Below, piece by piece: positions 12,913 through 23,606 of a stretch of DNA of 64,000 bases. A program made the translations under genes and the position numbers. Each line of letters begins with the position of its first letter. Position 1 is the stretch's first letter. The DNA comes from Argopecten irradians (taxonomy: Eukaryota > Mollusca > Bivalvia > Pectinida > Pectinidae). The stretch is taken from NCBI RefSeq assembly GCF_041381155.1, contig NC_091143.1, forward strand, positions 37,711,996 to 37,775,995. The letters are read 5' to 3'. Below the pieces are notes generated by a model. The model was not told the DNA's origin and did no database searches. It saw only the letters and a program-made list of their open reading frames with translations.

Positions 12913-12949
12913 TGATGGCGGCCATCTTGATGACGTCATAACCGGAACT
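12913..12949 (+). promoter_or_regulatory. ETS/CRE/YY1-like cluster, copy 3
   Basis: GATGGCGGCCATCTTGATGA followed by CGTCATAACCGGAACT: a YY1-like ATGGCGGCC, a CRE TGACGTCA and an ETS-like CCGGAA in the same order as copy 4. It sits in the inner subunit of the right arm. Confidence 0.45.
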
Positions 12950-13278
12950 TATACAATGTTAACATTGTTTTTTTTTCTTGTTTTTGTTTAAACTGATTTA
13001 TAAGTGGACACAAAACTAATTAGAAATAATAGTTTGCGGTTGGAAAACGTTTTTGTTGCGTCAAGCAAAATATGAAAAATTTACTAAAAAAATACCATTT
13101 TTGAGCTTAAAATCCTATTTTTTCACTTCCTGCGTAAAAAATCACACTACATATATTTGGTTATTTGGTCCTGATATGTTTTAAGTGTTCTATTGTGGTC
13201 ATTTTGATACCTCATTTGTCTACTTCGGTTGAAAAATGGCAATTTTTATGACTATTTTTCATTTTTTAGTGAAATTTG

Positions 13279-13315
13279 AGATGGCGGCCATCTTGATGAC
13301 GTCATAACCGGAAGT
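13279..13315 (+). promoter_or_regulatory. ETS/CRE/YY1-like cluster, copy 4
   Basis: AGATGGCGGCCATCTTGATG followed by ACGTCATAACCGGAAGT. The ETS site ACCGGAAGT, the CRE and the YY1-like site are all full matches to the usual cores. It sits in the outer subunit of the right arm, mirror image of copy 1. Confidence 0.45.
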
Positions 13316-13440
13316 TCATCCCAACTTATGCAATGTTAACATTTTGATTTGTGATCAGTGGGTCATAAGGGTTAAGAAAATATATTGGTTCGGAGGTTTG
13401 GGGGGGGGGTGCATGTGGGACCCTCCTAGCCCATGGCCTA

Positions 13441-14692
13441 CATAGATAATCATATTCTAGACCGTTTGGTTTCAAAGAGGATTTAAAGAGGTCATCTGCA
13501 TATGTATATATCTCGGTAGTCAGGCCTACGCTCAACCAGGATAGGGGCGTTAGTACTACCTGCGACCAAGAAAGACATTTTAATGGGTTATATTTGGAAA
13601 GATTTGGAAAACCGGTCTTCACTCGCGTGATTCAGTCACATGACTAATCCCTTGATCATGTGACTAAATCCTACTCAAGATGATTTTGTAGCTGCTAATT
13701 ATATATATAGAAAATTTCAACAGTTATGGCTGAAGAAAATAACCGTGCGATTGCTGAAGCTACCCTTGAGTAGGTTGAAAACTATGATTTTGTAGAGTAC
13801 CAAAAGTTATTAACTTACCACTGATATTACACTTATCATAACAATCTAACTTATATCAAAACAAATTTTATTCCGTAATATGGGGCCTCTTATGTTCCCG
13901 CCGTCGTCCAAATTGCTATGCAGTAGTTGACTATTACTACAACACGCAGCAAAACCGCGAAATGAATCTTAATGACTAAAATGAGTTACCCAGGGAATGT
14001 GGCATTTCTTAGCTTTGTAACGTATTATGTTTCAGAAACATATGAACCCTATAATTATTCTAATTACATGTTTTGTGCATTTCTTGATTTGACACCAATC
14101 TAAATTGATTGTACTTAGTTTCCTATTGCGAAATAAATTCGTAGATTCAATTTTACTTTCGAGCGTATGCTGATATTTTTGGCATTTTCCTTGTAAAAAA
14201 TACTTAAAATACACTAGATTAATTGCGATTCCACGTGCTTTTATAGTCATATTTAACATGTTGAAAATCGATAACATAGCCTTGAACCTGTTCCTCGGAG
14301 ATATCCTCCAAAGTTGGTCATACCATTTGTCGGACTTGTAAACTAGTTTTATAAAAGGTCAATTGACCAATTATGAAACAGAAATCATTTGAGGAATAAC
14401 ATTTCGCTGTACAGCACGCAACTGAAAAGAGTGCACGAAAACAAACGACGCATTCTAGCAATGTTGGGAAGTCAACATCAATAGAACCGCATAAATTCTT
14501 TAGAACAATGTCAGTTTTCTGGAAGACGTTTCGAACATCAAATATTTGAGAAAGTTGTATAAAACATAAGGACTTCGTAATGTATGTACAATTTTGAGAA
14601 GGTTGATCAGAATACTAACGAAAGGAAGAATTCAAACATTACGCTACAAAGGTCAAAGTGGACACAAGGTCAGTGTGAGCAGTCATCTACCA
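13441..14692. other. No gene seen
   Basis: AT-rich sequence with no recognisable exon. The 81-residue minus-strand frame at 14032-14277 has no domain. Confidence 0.4.
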
Positions 14693-14784
14693 TAAAGAGA
14701 GAGAGAGAGAGCAGTCACTTAACAGAGAGTGTAGTCGTATACCAGAGAGAGAGAGAGAAGGGGCAGTGATCTACCAGAGAGAGA

Positions 14785-14879
<95 letters not shown>
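14693..14879. repeat. (GA)n microsatellite
   Basis: A nearly pure (GA)n run of about 90 bases (about 14789-14878) is preceded by shorter GA runs separated by AGTCATCTACCA-like spacers. The spacer also follows the long run (GGTCATCTACCAAG), so the locus is a compound repeat. The arginine/glutamate open frames across it are simply a translation of GA repeats. Confidence 0.95.
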
Positions 14880-14882
<3 letters not shown>

Positions 14883-15749
14883 TCATCTACCAAGCAAGGC
14901 AGTCGTCAGTATTGTACAGAATCCATTTTGTGTATTGTCTTGAACCACTTAACCGATAATGAGCAAGATATGGCATAATGAAATGGCCGGAATTCGTGTC
15001 CTAATTATGAAAGATCCCTTTATTGTATTGAATGGAAATATCTATTATGATAAATAATTTGAAGTAGATGAGCTGTTGGCGTGAAGACAGATGATGTAGA
15101 CCGACCGCTGAGAAGATACACTTTCTGTGCAGGATAGGGAAATGGACAAATTGACCACCACATACATTCCTTACAGTCACAGTGGTATCTCAGGACGATT
15201 AAAAATTCATGACTGTAAACAAATGAGCTGCCAGTCATTAGATTGTAAGATGTTCAGTGTTGGGTACAGCTGCCCCGTGCCTGACCAACACGATTAAATC
15301 TCAAATCAGTGATTAATACTCCGGTAGTAGCGTGATTAAGATTTAGTGCGGAAATTACAGCAGTGTATCACGCCATCTTATAATACCACATAATGACATT
15401 CCTTATAGCGTCGTGTTCCATAACCTGTCCTTATTGTTACTAATAACCGAATGGGGCTTAGCCACTGACCCCAGCTTATGGGGAAAACATCACCGTCTTT
15501 GGAGTTCACTGAAATAAGTTGGCATGATTTTTCAACTCACTGAAAGAGAAAAAAGACATTATCAAATGATTTTATTTCGCAGAAAAAGTTGTTAATGAAT
15601 TTCTGTAGTTTAACAGCACGTAAACAGTATCCAGATTGGTCAACAGATAAGGGCGATCTTTCTAACACCGACATGAGAATGCGTAGAAATCCGTAGTTGG
15701 GAGTTGGGAATCAAGGGGTTGTAGAGGATGAAGTATGTTTAAGACTTCC
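14880..15749. other. No gene seen
   Basis: Non-repetitive sequence between the microsatellite and the minisatellite. Nothing was recognised in it. Confidence 0.4.
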
Positions 15750-16533
15750 AAATTTAGTCAGTATCTGCGGAACCCGCCGTATAAGTTCAGATTTAGGTCA
15801 ATATTGACGGTACCCGCCATATAAGTCCAAAACTAGGTCAATATTGACGATACCGTCATATTACTGAAATCTAGGTCAATATTTACGGTGCCCTCCATAT
15901 AACTCCAAATCTAGGTCAATTTCGACGGTACCCAAATATCACTCTTCAAATTTAGGTCAATATCAACAGTGCTCAACGCATTAGTCCAAATCAAGATCCA
16001 TGTTAACGGTACCCGCCATATTACTCCAAATCTAGGTCAATGTTGACAGTTTCCGCTGTATTACCCCAAATCTAGGTCAATATTGACGGTAGGCGCCATT
16101 TTACCCCAAATTTAGGTCAATATTGACGGTAGTCCAAATCTAGATTAATATCGACATTACCCGCTATGTTACTCTAAATCTAGGCCAATGGTGACGGTAC
16201 ATCCCATACTAGATCAAATCTAGGTCAATATCGACGGTACCGTCATACTACTCCAAATCTAGGTCAATATTGACAGTACCCTCCACATTAGTCCATATCT
16301 AGGTCAATATCGACGATACTCGCTGTTTTAGTCCAAATCTATGTCAATATTGACCATGCCCACCATATTAGTCCAAATCTATGTCAATTTCGACGGGAAT
16401 GCGCCATTTTACTCCAAATTTAAGTCAATATTGACGGTACCCGCCATATTAGTCCAAATAGTCCAAATCTAAGTCGATATTATTCTACGGTACATGTGTC
16501 CGCCATATTAGTCCAAATCCAGGTCAATGATCT
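15750..16533. repeat. Diverged 41-bp minisatellite
   Basis: About 19 imperfect tandem units of about 41 bases. The consensus parts are CCAAATCTAGGTCAATATTG, then ACGGTACCCGCCATATTAGT. Units vary by substitutions and by small and large indels, for example a shortened unit near 16125. The kernel TCAATATTGA is palindromic. No open frame spans the array. Units are not identical and there are no unique spacers of constant length, so this is not CRISPR-like. Confidence 0.92.
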
Positions 16534-17189
16534 CTCTGATAAAACCAGATAGCGTTAGGTTAATTGATAAGAAAATGACTATGGCCTGTTAATGCATACA
16601 GAAACCATACTAAAGACTCTGAAAAATATGTTTTCCGTTAGCTGGCGGACATCCCTGCTGTTATAGATAAAGGAATGTTATTTGCTATAAAGTACAGTTA
16701 ACGGTAATTGTACGAGTTCGAAGAGATTAATCAATTCAAGAAACTTAGTAACATATAAAACATACAGAGATTGTGTGAAACAGGCATATCATCATAACAG
16801 CTTCCTAAATATTCTCAGATGACAGAAATTTTATAGCGATCGCATGTACTATTACCAAGAGTCACTACATGAACATTCTGCAGTCTCCCAAAATACGGAC
16901 GCTACCCACCACATACACGAGACGCCGTCCATAAACACCTAGTGCGTTTTCGGAACAAAACATTTAGCTTGTAAGTAGCAATTGTAATGTTCAAAAATCT
17001 GCATTAATGACATAAAATAAAGTTATAACACCAAAACAATTGAAGATTCCCTATGTGATACCAACGAAGGTTCTTTTCGCTGTTTTGCCGTGAGGTGATA
17101 GTAATTGCACAGTAATTAGGGTGATGACGAGAGCTATCGGATGGAAGGCTTAGTTTTAAATAAATTAGAATTAAATAATTTGTTCAATT
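16534..17189. other. No gene seen
   Basis: AT-rich sequence without exons or repeats that I could recognise. Confidence 0.4.
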
Positions 17190-17300
17190 TCAATTTCAAC
17201 AATATTTTATTGATAATATGTACATCAAAAGGATCGGACATTAGGCTACGCCTATTTTAGTCCTCTCCAGTTCATAATTTAAAGTACAAACATGAATTCA
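17190..17300 (-). mobile_element. LINE 3' tail, minus strand
   Basis: Read on the minus strand, the segment gives CTGGAGAGGACTAAAATAGG, then CGTAGCCTAATGTCC and an AATAAA signal, then a short (ATTGAA)-type repeat tail. This is the layout of many LINE 3' ends, and the LINE at 28127-32083 has a comparable 'gcctaaggtaataaaagaattgaattg' end. No coding part was recognised upstream, so the copy is heavily 5'-truncated. Confidence 0.55.
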
Positions 17301-19217
17301 TTCTGCAATTCATTAATACATTTATTTATATGTACATATAAATTAAATTAGTTACAGTATAGTGATATTAATATTAATAACTAATTAAAGGGGGATAACT
17401 TCAATTTTATTTTAACAGAAAATGTTTCAGAGTAAGTTTAGTTATTTGGAATTCATATTCCTAATGATTGTAGATTTTGAATAGGGATAAGAATCATGCT
17501 CATATATTGACAGATTTACATACATACACACCATGAGACATTAGGCCATAAATCATCTATTTAAAACTTCCATTGATGGACAATAATTGTACTTTTCACG
17601 GTAAGCTAATAACTTTTGGGACTCTACAAAATTATCAAACAGTAAAGTTAAAAAAATAAAGAGCGATTTCGTTATGGTACGTACTTCTAAATGACCCATT
17701 GCTATTGAAATCAACCGACAAGCCAACGAGAAGAAATTGAAAGATGAATATAATTCGAATATTTTTTCCGCTCATTGATCAATGTCGAATGTCGTATGTC
17801 AAGCCAACTTCACAATTCAACCATTGTTTTACTTCTATGATTTTTTGTCCATAGTTACTGCACTTGTCTACATGACGTCTGGGTACCGACAGTTTTACTC
17901 TTTTGACTGTTGTCAACTTCATCCATTAATGTAATCTTGGTTACTTTGGTATTTTAATGGGAAAGAATCTGGAAGTGTTTATAAGGCAACGCTCCTGAAA
18001 CAGTATCTGATAGCCAAAATCACAGCAAACGTTCACAATTTCATATGTTTTTTTCGTTTTATCAATGTCATACCTTAATGCGAAAGATAACTTCAAGAAT
18101 GACAGGTCTGTATTAAAGGCTAATCAATGATGGAAACCTTAAGTCTGTAGTTGATAAAAATCCAAAAAAATTTTGAAGAAACTATAAAAGCACGTGTAAC
18201 GATACACTTGCAGTGAACATTGCGTTAATGTACATCTAATACTTGAACCCATTTGCTGGAGTTCTATTTTATCGAAATCGGTTTGCATTTAGATGACAAC
18301 ATAACCTAAAAAGTGAATATTATTTTTATTTTACCAAGTTTATCAAACGGGTTTATGAATCCGTGTCCGCTATATATGGCGAGTCTAAATGAACAAAGCA
18401 ATGTCCATAATACAATGTATGACCACATTTTGTACATGACAAACTTTGCACTTGACAAACTATGCACTTTCAACGTAAGATAACACGAGTTTATCACCCA
18501 TTTGTTTAATTAACAAAACTACAGAATTATCTGTTACTTTAGTAACCGGAAACCAGACAGGTTCAGTACTAAACGACACCGGAACTAAACATTCCAATTT
18601 TTTGACGACATCGTTCTCAAGAGATTTAACTCAAAATCTCATTCGCTCTTGACCAGCAACCGTAGTCATTTAAAATCAAAGATCAATTGATTGAAATCTA
18701 ATGCAATGATTAAAATAGAGGGATCCTAGAATTACGAAATACTAGTGCGATCGGCTTGTTTAAGCTCGAACATTATTCTTATGCAAATGTAAAGTTACCA
18801 ATATCAAAAGTGATAATTATCTTGTAAAACTCCTCAATCCAGGAATCATTAAAATAAAGAATTGTAATAGTTAACCATAAGATTTCAAGTTCAACACGAG
18901 AACAAACCTTCCCTTCCCTGCGTTTAAGAGGCCATAGACAATGGTGCGTGCCTTTAACTGTAAAAAAGTAATATGTTGTACTAAAAAGGGATTCATTAGG
19001 TAGAATTTGTCATATTGGAAAGCTATATATCTCGCGGTCACTGCCTTCAGGACAGGCTCTTTACTTGAGGTTGTGGAATCAGGGGTTATAAAAAGGAGCG
19101 ATATTTAGACCCTGTACATATATCTGTACTCATTGAATCCCTATCTAATGTATGTCTTTAAGCATTAATTATCATTCTCCTAGTGGATCTCACTAGCACG
19201 TATAACTATCGTCGTTG
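17301..19217. other. No gene seen; downstream flank of the ankyrin gene
   Basis: AT-rich. This is the 3' side of the minus-strand ankyrin gene and may include its 3' UTR. The nearest minus-strand AATAAA I noticed is about 18325, almost 0.9 kb beyond the stop, so the UTR end is uncertain. Confidence 0.4.
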
Positions 19218-21293
19218 TTAACAGTTCCCCTCCTTGGATTTCGCGCGTTGATCTATATCATTTAGAAGCTTAACCACTTGGTTGAAACTACTAATACTTC
19301 CAAACGTTACAAACTCCCCAAACTGTTCCATGAAATACTTCATGTTGGATTGTTTACACGACAACCCCTCCTCTGCCAGTTGTTTAGCATGTTTTCCTGA
19401 TTTCGTAATCACGTGAGTACCTACCCGGTGTTGTGTTAAGAAATCCACCACTGTAAAATGACCTCCAAAGGAAGCACACGCTATAGGGTTCCATCCTTCA
19501 TCATTTTCTTTACCAATCAACTCGGGGAATTCGTTTATCACGTAATCAACAACATGACGATGGCCTTGTATAGAAGCATAGTGCATTACCGAGTTACCAT
19601 TGTTATCGAAGACGTCCATTTGGTGATCGTGTTGACGGAGACGCTGTATAATGTCTAAGTTCCCTCCAAATGCTGCCTTATGAAGAATAGTCCTGCCAGA
19701 GTGATCACGGACATCTGTGTTACAGCCAACAGTAAGTATTTTGTCTACCAGTTGTAGATTACCCATGGCGCATGCTTTGTGGAGTAGAGTCGATCCGACC
19801 GCATCTTGGTGGTTCGTGTCGACATCTCCATCAAGCAACGTCTCGACTACTTCTTCGTGCCCATTTTCCAATGCCAGATGCAAAGCAGTCTCTCCCTTAG
19901 AGTTCTCAGCGTTCACATTGACTCCTCCTCGGTGAACTAGGAATTCAACAATACTGAAGTGGCCTCTCTCAGCAGCGACGTGAAGAAGGGTCTGGCCATC
20001 TTTGAATGTTGATTCCAAATCGTGTCCTTCACTACAGATTCGCAAGAATAACCCCATGTTGCCTAACGAAGCTGCATAATAGAGACACCTTTCAGAGAAA
20101 CACACACCAAAGTTGTGTAGCTCGTTCACTACATCATCCAGACCGAGGAAGCAGGCCCATTCCATCGCTGAGCAGGTTTCGTGTTCGCTCCAGTTATAGT
20201 CACGCAATATACCACGCATGATGTCTACATTTCCACCTATAACTGTTTTCCTCAACATCTCGAAGGTTGGCTTCTTTACCTTTCCACACAGCTTCTCATA
20301 AATAAGCGTATGACCCCAGCGGCAGGCGGCAGCACAACTCGCCGTCAACTGCAAAGTTTTTTCTTCTAATGATAAATCACTTTCCATAAAGAGTGCCAAT
20401 ACTTGGCCTAGAAAATCCGTATTAGGTTTAGCAGTTGCAACTATACAATAAAGGAAAGTTTTAGGCTGTCCTGACTTTGAGAATTTGTCAACAGCTAAAA
20501 ATAGTTTATTAAGATCTCCCTCCTCTTTGACGTGTTTGAAAAACTCGCTTTTCATTCCATTGCTAAAAAAGAATGGCGATGTGGCCATATCGTTTACAAA
20601 TCCAAGATGGATGTCCTGCAGCATCCTTTTGGAAGCCAGCATGCAATCGTTCTTCTGCATAGACATGTCATCGTTCATGGTTCGATGGAAGCCAGCTGGC
20701 TGATGCACTGGGTCTAAGTCCCAAGGAATAACGTTGAGAAACATGGCCTGCCATGGAACAACTCGCACCAGCATGCACATATTATGACGGCCATAGTAAT
20801 ACAGCATCATATACTCCATGTGTTCGGGATCCAGCAGGCTGTAGGTTCTATCAGCATTTTTCTCTGTAAATGGCCCAGTCTCCTCTTCAGGATAGTAATC
20901 CGTTAACCTCTCGGCTGCCTTAATGACTTCGTCTCGCGTGTATGACGACTTGTGAACACCAGAGTATATAGTCATGGATTTAAAGTCGTACCAACTAACG
21001 GTATTCTCTGATCGGTCAAGGTCTTTGTCTGTGATGGTGTCGAGATCAATTTTATTGTCGTTCATAAACCCGTACATCAGCAGAACAAAATCGGTTGGGT
21101 GAATCGACTGTAACAAATGAAGACCCATCTCCTTTGCTTTCCTTTCCTCGCCCTCCAGGGGAGGTTTCCGGAACGGTTTGTGATGGAACGGCTCATCATC
21201 AAGACGGTCGTCTAGAAGTAAACTAATTTCAGAAGGTGATCGGTTATCACTGGCTGGATCTAATGTCACAACTTCGGATTTGTGTTTCTCCAT
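19218..21293 (-). CDS. Ankyrin-repeat protein, single long coding exon
   Basis: An uninterrupted frame of 691 codons from the ATG at 21293, the start of MEKHKSEVVTLD. An in-frame ATG 27 bases upstream (21320) would add nine residues. It lies across a good acceptor (TTTACTTACAG, ending at 21298), so I prefer the inner start, with a 5' UTR exon upstream that I cannot locate. Residues about 440-640, numbered from the upstream ATG, form six ankyrin repeats with clear cores: GQTLLHVAAERGH, GETALHLALENGH, GSTLLHKACAMGN, GRTILHKAAFGGN, GNSVMHYASIQGH and a weaker GWNPIACASFGGH. The preceding 100 residues look like degenerate repeats (GGNVDIMRGIL, LGLDDVVNEL). The first 340 residues match nothing I know: charged N-terminus, then a Tyr/Trp-rich part. 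There is no signal peptide or membrane helix. It is probably a cytosolic protein-binding scaffold; the specific role is unknown. Confidence 0.88.
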   Translation of the reverse strand: MEKHKSEVVTLDPASDNRSPSEISLLLDDRLDDEPFHHKPFRKPPLEGEERKAKEMGLHLLQSIHPTDFVLLMYGFMNDNKIDLDTITDKDLDRSENTVSWYDFKSMTIYSGVHKSSYTRDEVIKAAERLTDYYPEEETGPFTEKNADRTYSLLDPEHMEYMMLYYYGRHNMCMLVRVVPWQAMFLNVIPWDLDPVHQPAGFHRTMNDDMSMQKNDCMLASKRMLQDIHLGFVNDMATSPFFFSNGMKSEFFKHVKEEGDLNKLFLAVDKFSKSGQPKTFLYCIVATAKPNTDFLGQVLALFMESDLSLEEKTLQLTASCAAACRWGHTLIYEKLCGKVKKPTFEMLRKTVIGGNVDIMRGILRDYNWSEHETCSAMEWACFLGLDDVVNELHNFGVCFSERCLYYAASLGNMGLFLRICSEGHDLESTFKDGQTLLHVAAERGHFSIVEFLVHRGGVNVNAENSKGETALHLALENGHEEVVETLLDGDVDTNHQDAVGSTLLHKACAMGNLQLVDKILTVGCNTDVRDHSGRTILHKAAFGGNLDIIQRLRQHDHQMDVFDNNGNSVMHYASIQGHRHVVDYVINEFPELIGKENDEGWNPIACASFGGHFTVVDFLTQHRVGTHVITKSGKHAKQLAEEGLSCKQSNMKYFMEQFGEFVTFGSISSFNQVVKLLNDIDQRAKSKEGNC

Positions 21294-21310
21294 TTCTCTG
21301 TAAGTAAACA
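21294..21310 (-). promoter_or_regulatory. Probable splice acceptor before the ankyrin start codon
   Basis: On the minus strand the sequence TTTGTTTACTTACAG precedes AGAAATGG, where ATGG begins the preferred start codon. The pyrimidine-rich stretch and CAG make a plausible 3' splice site. It implies a non-coding or very short coding exon further upstream, at higher coordinates. Confidence 0.5.
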
Positions 21311-21867
21311 AAACCAACACATAACATCAAAAGGAAGGAAAGTACTGAGGCATGCAAATCGGTCTGTAATACGCCTTAATTGGATATTTTTTTTCCGGTT
21401 TTAAATTGTAAATTAGACAAAATTCCAGTACCAGTCTAACTTTGTTTCAGAAAACTTTAAAATACCTAAGACACTATCACGCTTTTCAATTTTCAACGTC
21501 GAAAGCCTTAAGACAATACAATCGAGATGGATAACACCTTCTACCATTCATACCGTTATATAATGTAACTCTAAATATAAATACGTAAGTCAGTGTTATA
21601 TAAATGTAAATAAAAATATTTTTCAACATACATTAACAAAATTCACCCTACATCAACCATATTTCTTGCGACACCTCTGAGTTATGTTTCACCAACAACC
21701 CCGCAATGACCTAAAAAGCAGCGGTGGTCTGTCGCAGACATAGAAACCTGACATAGTCTTGTACAGAATCGATGGACTTTAGATCTGTCGCAATACAAAA
21801 AGACTTGGACAGAGTTGAAATCCCCGTCATTAAAACAAATAAGTCTCAAGAATATTATCACGACTAG

Positions 21868-21954
21868 AAACTACACACGGGGATGATCACCGGCGCCCAT
21901 GCTCTCTTTAAAACTACACACGGGGATGATCACCGGCGCCCATGCTCTACTTTA
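21868..21954. repeat. Recent 43-bp tandem duplication
   Basis: Two copies of a 43-base unit beginning AAACTACACACGGGGATGAT, at 21868-21910 and 21911-21954, identical except at the last few bases. GC-rich compared with its surroundings. The near identity points to a recent event. Confidence 0.9.
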
Positions 21955-22558
21955 ACACAGCGTGAACATCTTCATCATACCTAGTAAATTATATATAATT
22001 AAACCTCGTCAACAGGCCAGGGATGGCCTTGTGGAAATGCGTGCTTGAACAATCATGATATCCGCTTATAATGCCTTATCAATAAACACTTTTTTATCTG
22101 ACAGTCTGTAACTGTCTTAGCGACTCTTTAGGATTGTATCTTACCAAATGTTTTTTTTTTTTTTAATTTTTCTTAGCAAAAAATCCTTACGTTTACGTCA
22201 TAAGGTATGAATATTGTCTCATCCTTAGATTCAGTGAATGTGAATGTTATTGAGCTTTATACTTTAAGTGATAAACACCAACTTTCCATTATTGTGGAAA
22301 ATTTAGTGTTTTTGTCGATATTAAAATTTCAAAGTGTACCTTTTACGGTAGCATTATCAAAAGATGAATTCTAATGGGAAGAGTCATAAATATTTATATT
22401 AAATGTATGATAACATCCTTATTAATAACCATAAACCATTTTTGTAAAAAAAAAATGTTGAACGTAGATTTTCTTATAAAAAGCTTTAAGTGTTTAATGT
22501 ACTTCCTGAACCTGCGACCATTTTCTTTTTACCTGGGTCCACTTTTCTCTGATTAAAC
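21955..22558. other. No gene seen
   Basis: AT-rich, with a 12-base T run near 22149. No exon recognised. Confidence 0.4.
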
Positions 22559-22671
22559 CACAGGCGTTTGGCTCTAAAGACATTTTTCTCTCTATATATA
22601 TATGTGTGTAATATTGACAAAGTTCGTATTACACATATAAAGAAAAATGTCTTTAGAGCCAAACGCCTGTG
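22559..22671. mobile_element. Perfect-armed hairpin, probable MITE
   Basis: The left arm starts CACAGGCGTTTGGCTCTAAA and continues GACATTTTTCT. The right arm (ending at 22671) is its exact reverse complement over 31 bases, with weaker pairing further in through TATATGTGTGTAATA. The total is 113 bp with a small loop. Perfect arms indicate a recent insertion or gene conversion. Stem-loop transcripts are possible but not shown. Confidence 0.7.
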
Positions 22672-23499
22672 ATTAAACAAGTGCACGCATGTACCTCTAT
22701 CACTCCGTCCGTTGTTATGCATGGAGAGCTAATTGTATTGAACTAGCAACTGCATAGTCTGTATCATCTACATGTACATGTATATGCTTACAAATGTATG
22801 TGCATTTGTAATGCATCTGTATGTAAATATTATATTTGTCAAAAAGATATTTAGCTAGAAACAATTAGTGATTTTACTTTGATTTGTTCATTTAATATGA
22901 AAAATCGAATAGATAATGAGGACAGAGCAACAAAAGAGAACATGATTGTAACATCATATACCGTACAGTGTACATCTCGTACACATGTACAATGTATATA
23001 TAAATGGTACCTTTAATATTGAATAAGTACAGTAACACAGGTGAATTTCACAGGTACAACAGGTAAATCCTTGTTACTTCTCTGAAATAGGCTATTATCC
23101 TTGTCACTATATTCGCTATACAGATTATAAAAAGCGGGTTAATGGAGACCTACATATATGTACACCGCCGCCATGTTATGATATATAGGCTACATGTGAA
23201 GCTTATTTTATAAAAGACAATATAATGTACATATATACATTGTTTTGTATGCATGTCGGCCTAGATGAGGTACGTGTGTATTCGTCGATTCCCTCCCTGA
23301 GACATTCACTGTCTCTTCCCTTGCATACATGTACATCAAAGTTAAAACTGAAAATGAATGATTTGCCGATATTTCATGACAGCTGTACATGTACGTGTGT
23401 GTGTGGCCATGGGTGTGCATATGTAATATGTATATATATATACATGCACACCATATCTATATATAGATATGGCTGTGCATGTAAATGCACATGGGCCCA
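22672..23499. other. No gene seen; local AT stems
   Basis: No exon recognised. Around 23425-23480 a short AT stem, GTATATATATATAC, sits beside the palindrome CCATATCTATATATAGATAT. Confidence 0.4.
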
Positions 23500-23606
23500 T
23501 AACTACTGTTTATATATTATAACATATATTTTCAGTCACTGGGTACGTATTGGGATATAACGTACCCAGTGACTGAAAATATATATCATAATATAAACAG
23601 TAGTTA
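23500..23606. mobile_element. Near-perfect hairpin, probable MITE
   Basis: The arms 23500-23548 and 23560-23606 pair over about 47 bases: outer TAACTACTGTTTATAT and inner TTTTCAGTCACTGGGTACGT against ACGTACCCAGTGACTGAAAA. The loop is about 11 bases. It is distinct in sequence from the hairpin at 22559, so it is a second family. Confidence 0.7.

Larger units (their letters stand above)
10050..13440. mobile_element. 3.4 kb element with very long inverted arms
   Basis: The ends are exact inverted copies. The left begins TAGGCCATGGGCTAGGAGGG, continues through CCCACATGCA and a run of C. The right finishes with the reverse complement and ends at 13440. Complementarity continues inward to about 11204 on the left and about 12150 on the right (CAGTGTCACATATTTCTTTC against GAAAGAAATATGTGACACTG). 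Each arm is therefore over 1.1 kb, with lower identity inward. The bases CAT flank both ends (before 10050 and after 13440), and the end bases TA could alternatively be the target duplication. The unique middle, about 11.2-12.15 kb, holds only broken minus-strand frames without a recognised transposase. The superfamily is unassigned and the copy is presumably non-autonomous. Confidence 0.85.
12150..13440 (-). repeat. Right inverted arm of the 3.4 kb element
   Basis: Reverse complement of the left arm, again with two tandem subunits. The outermost part is nearly identical to the left arm and the inner part is more diverged. It is about 0.1 kb longer than the left arm because of indels. Confidence 0.8.

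Noticed and set aside
10050-13440. Capsid-bearing large transposon (Polinton type)
   Set aside because: Long inverted arms, but far too short, and no polymerase, integrase or capsid peptides are visible.
14584-14978. Arg/Glu-rich proteins
   Set aside because: Translations of a (GA)n microsatellite.
15750-16533. CRISPR-like array
   Set aside because: Units are contiguous and diverged with no unique spacers; the genome is eukaryotic.
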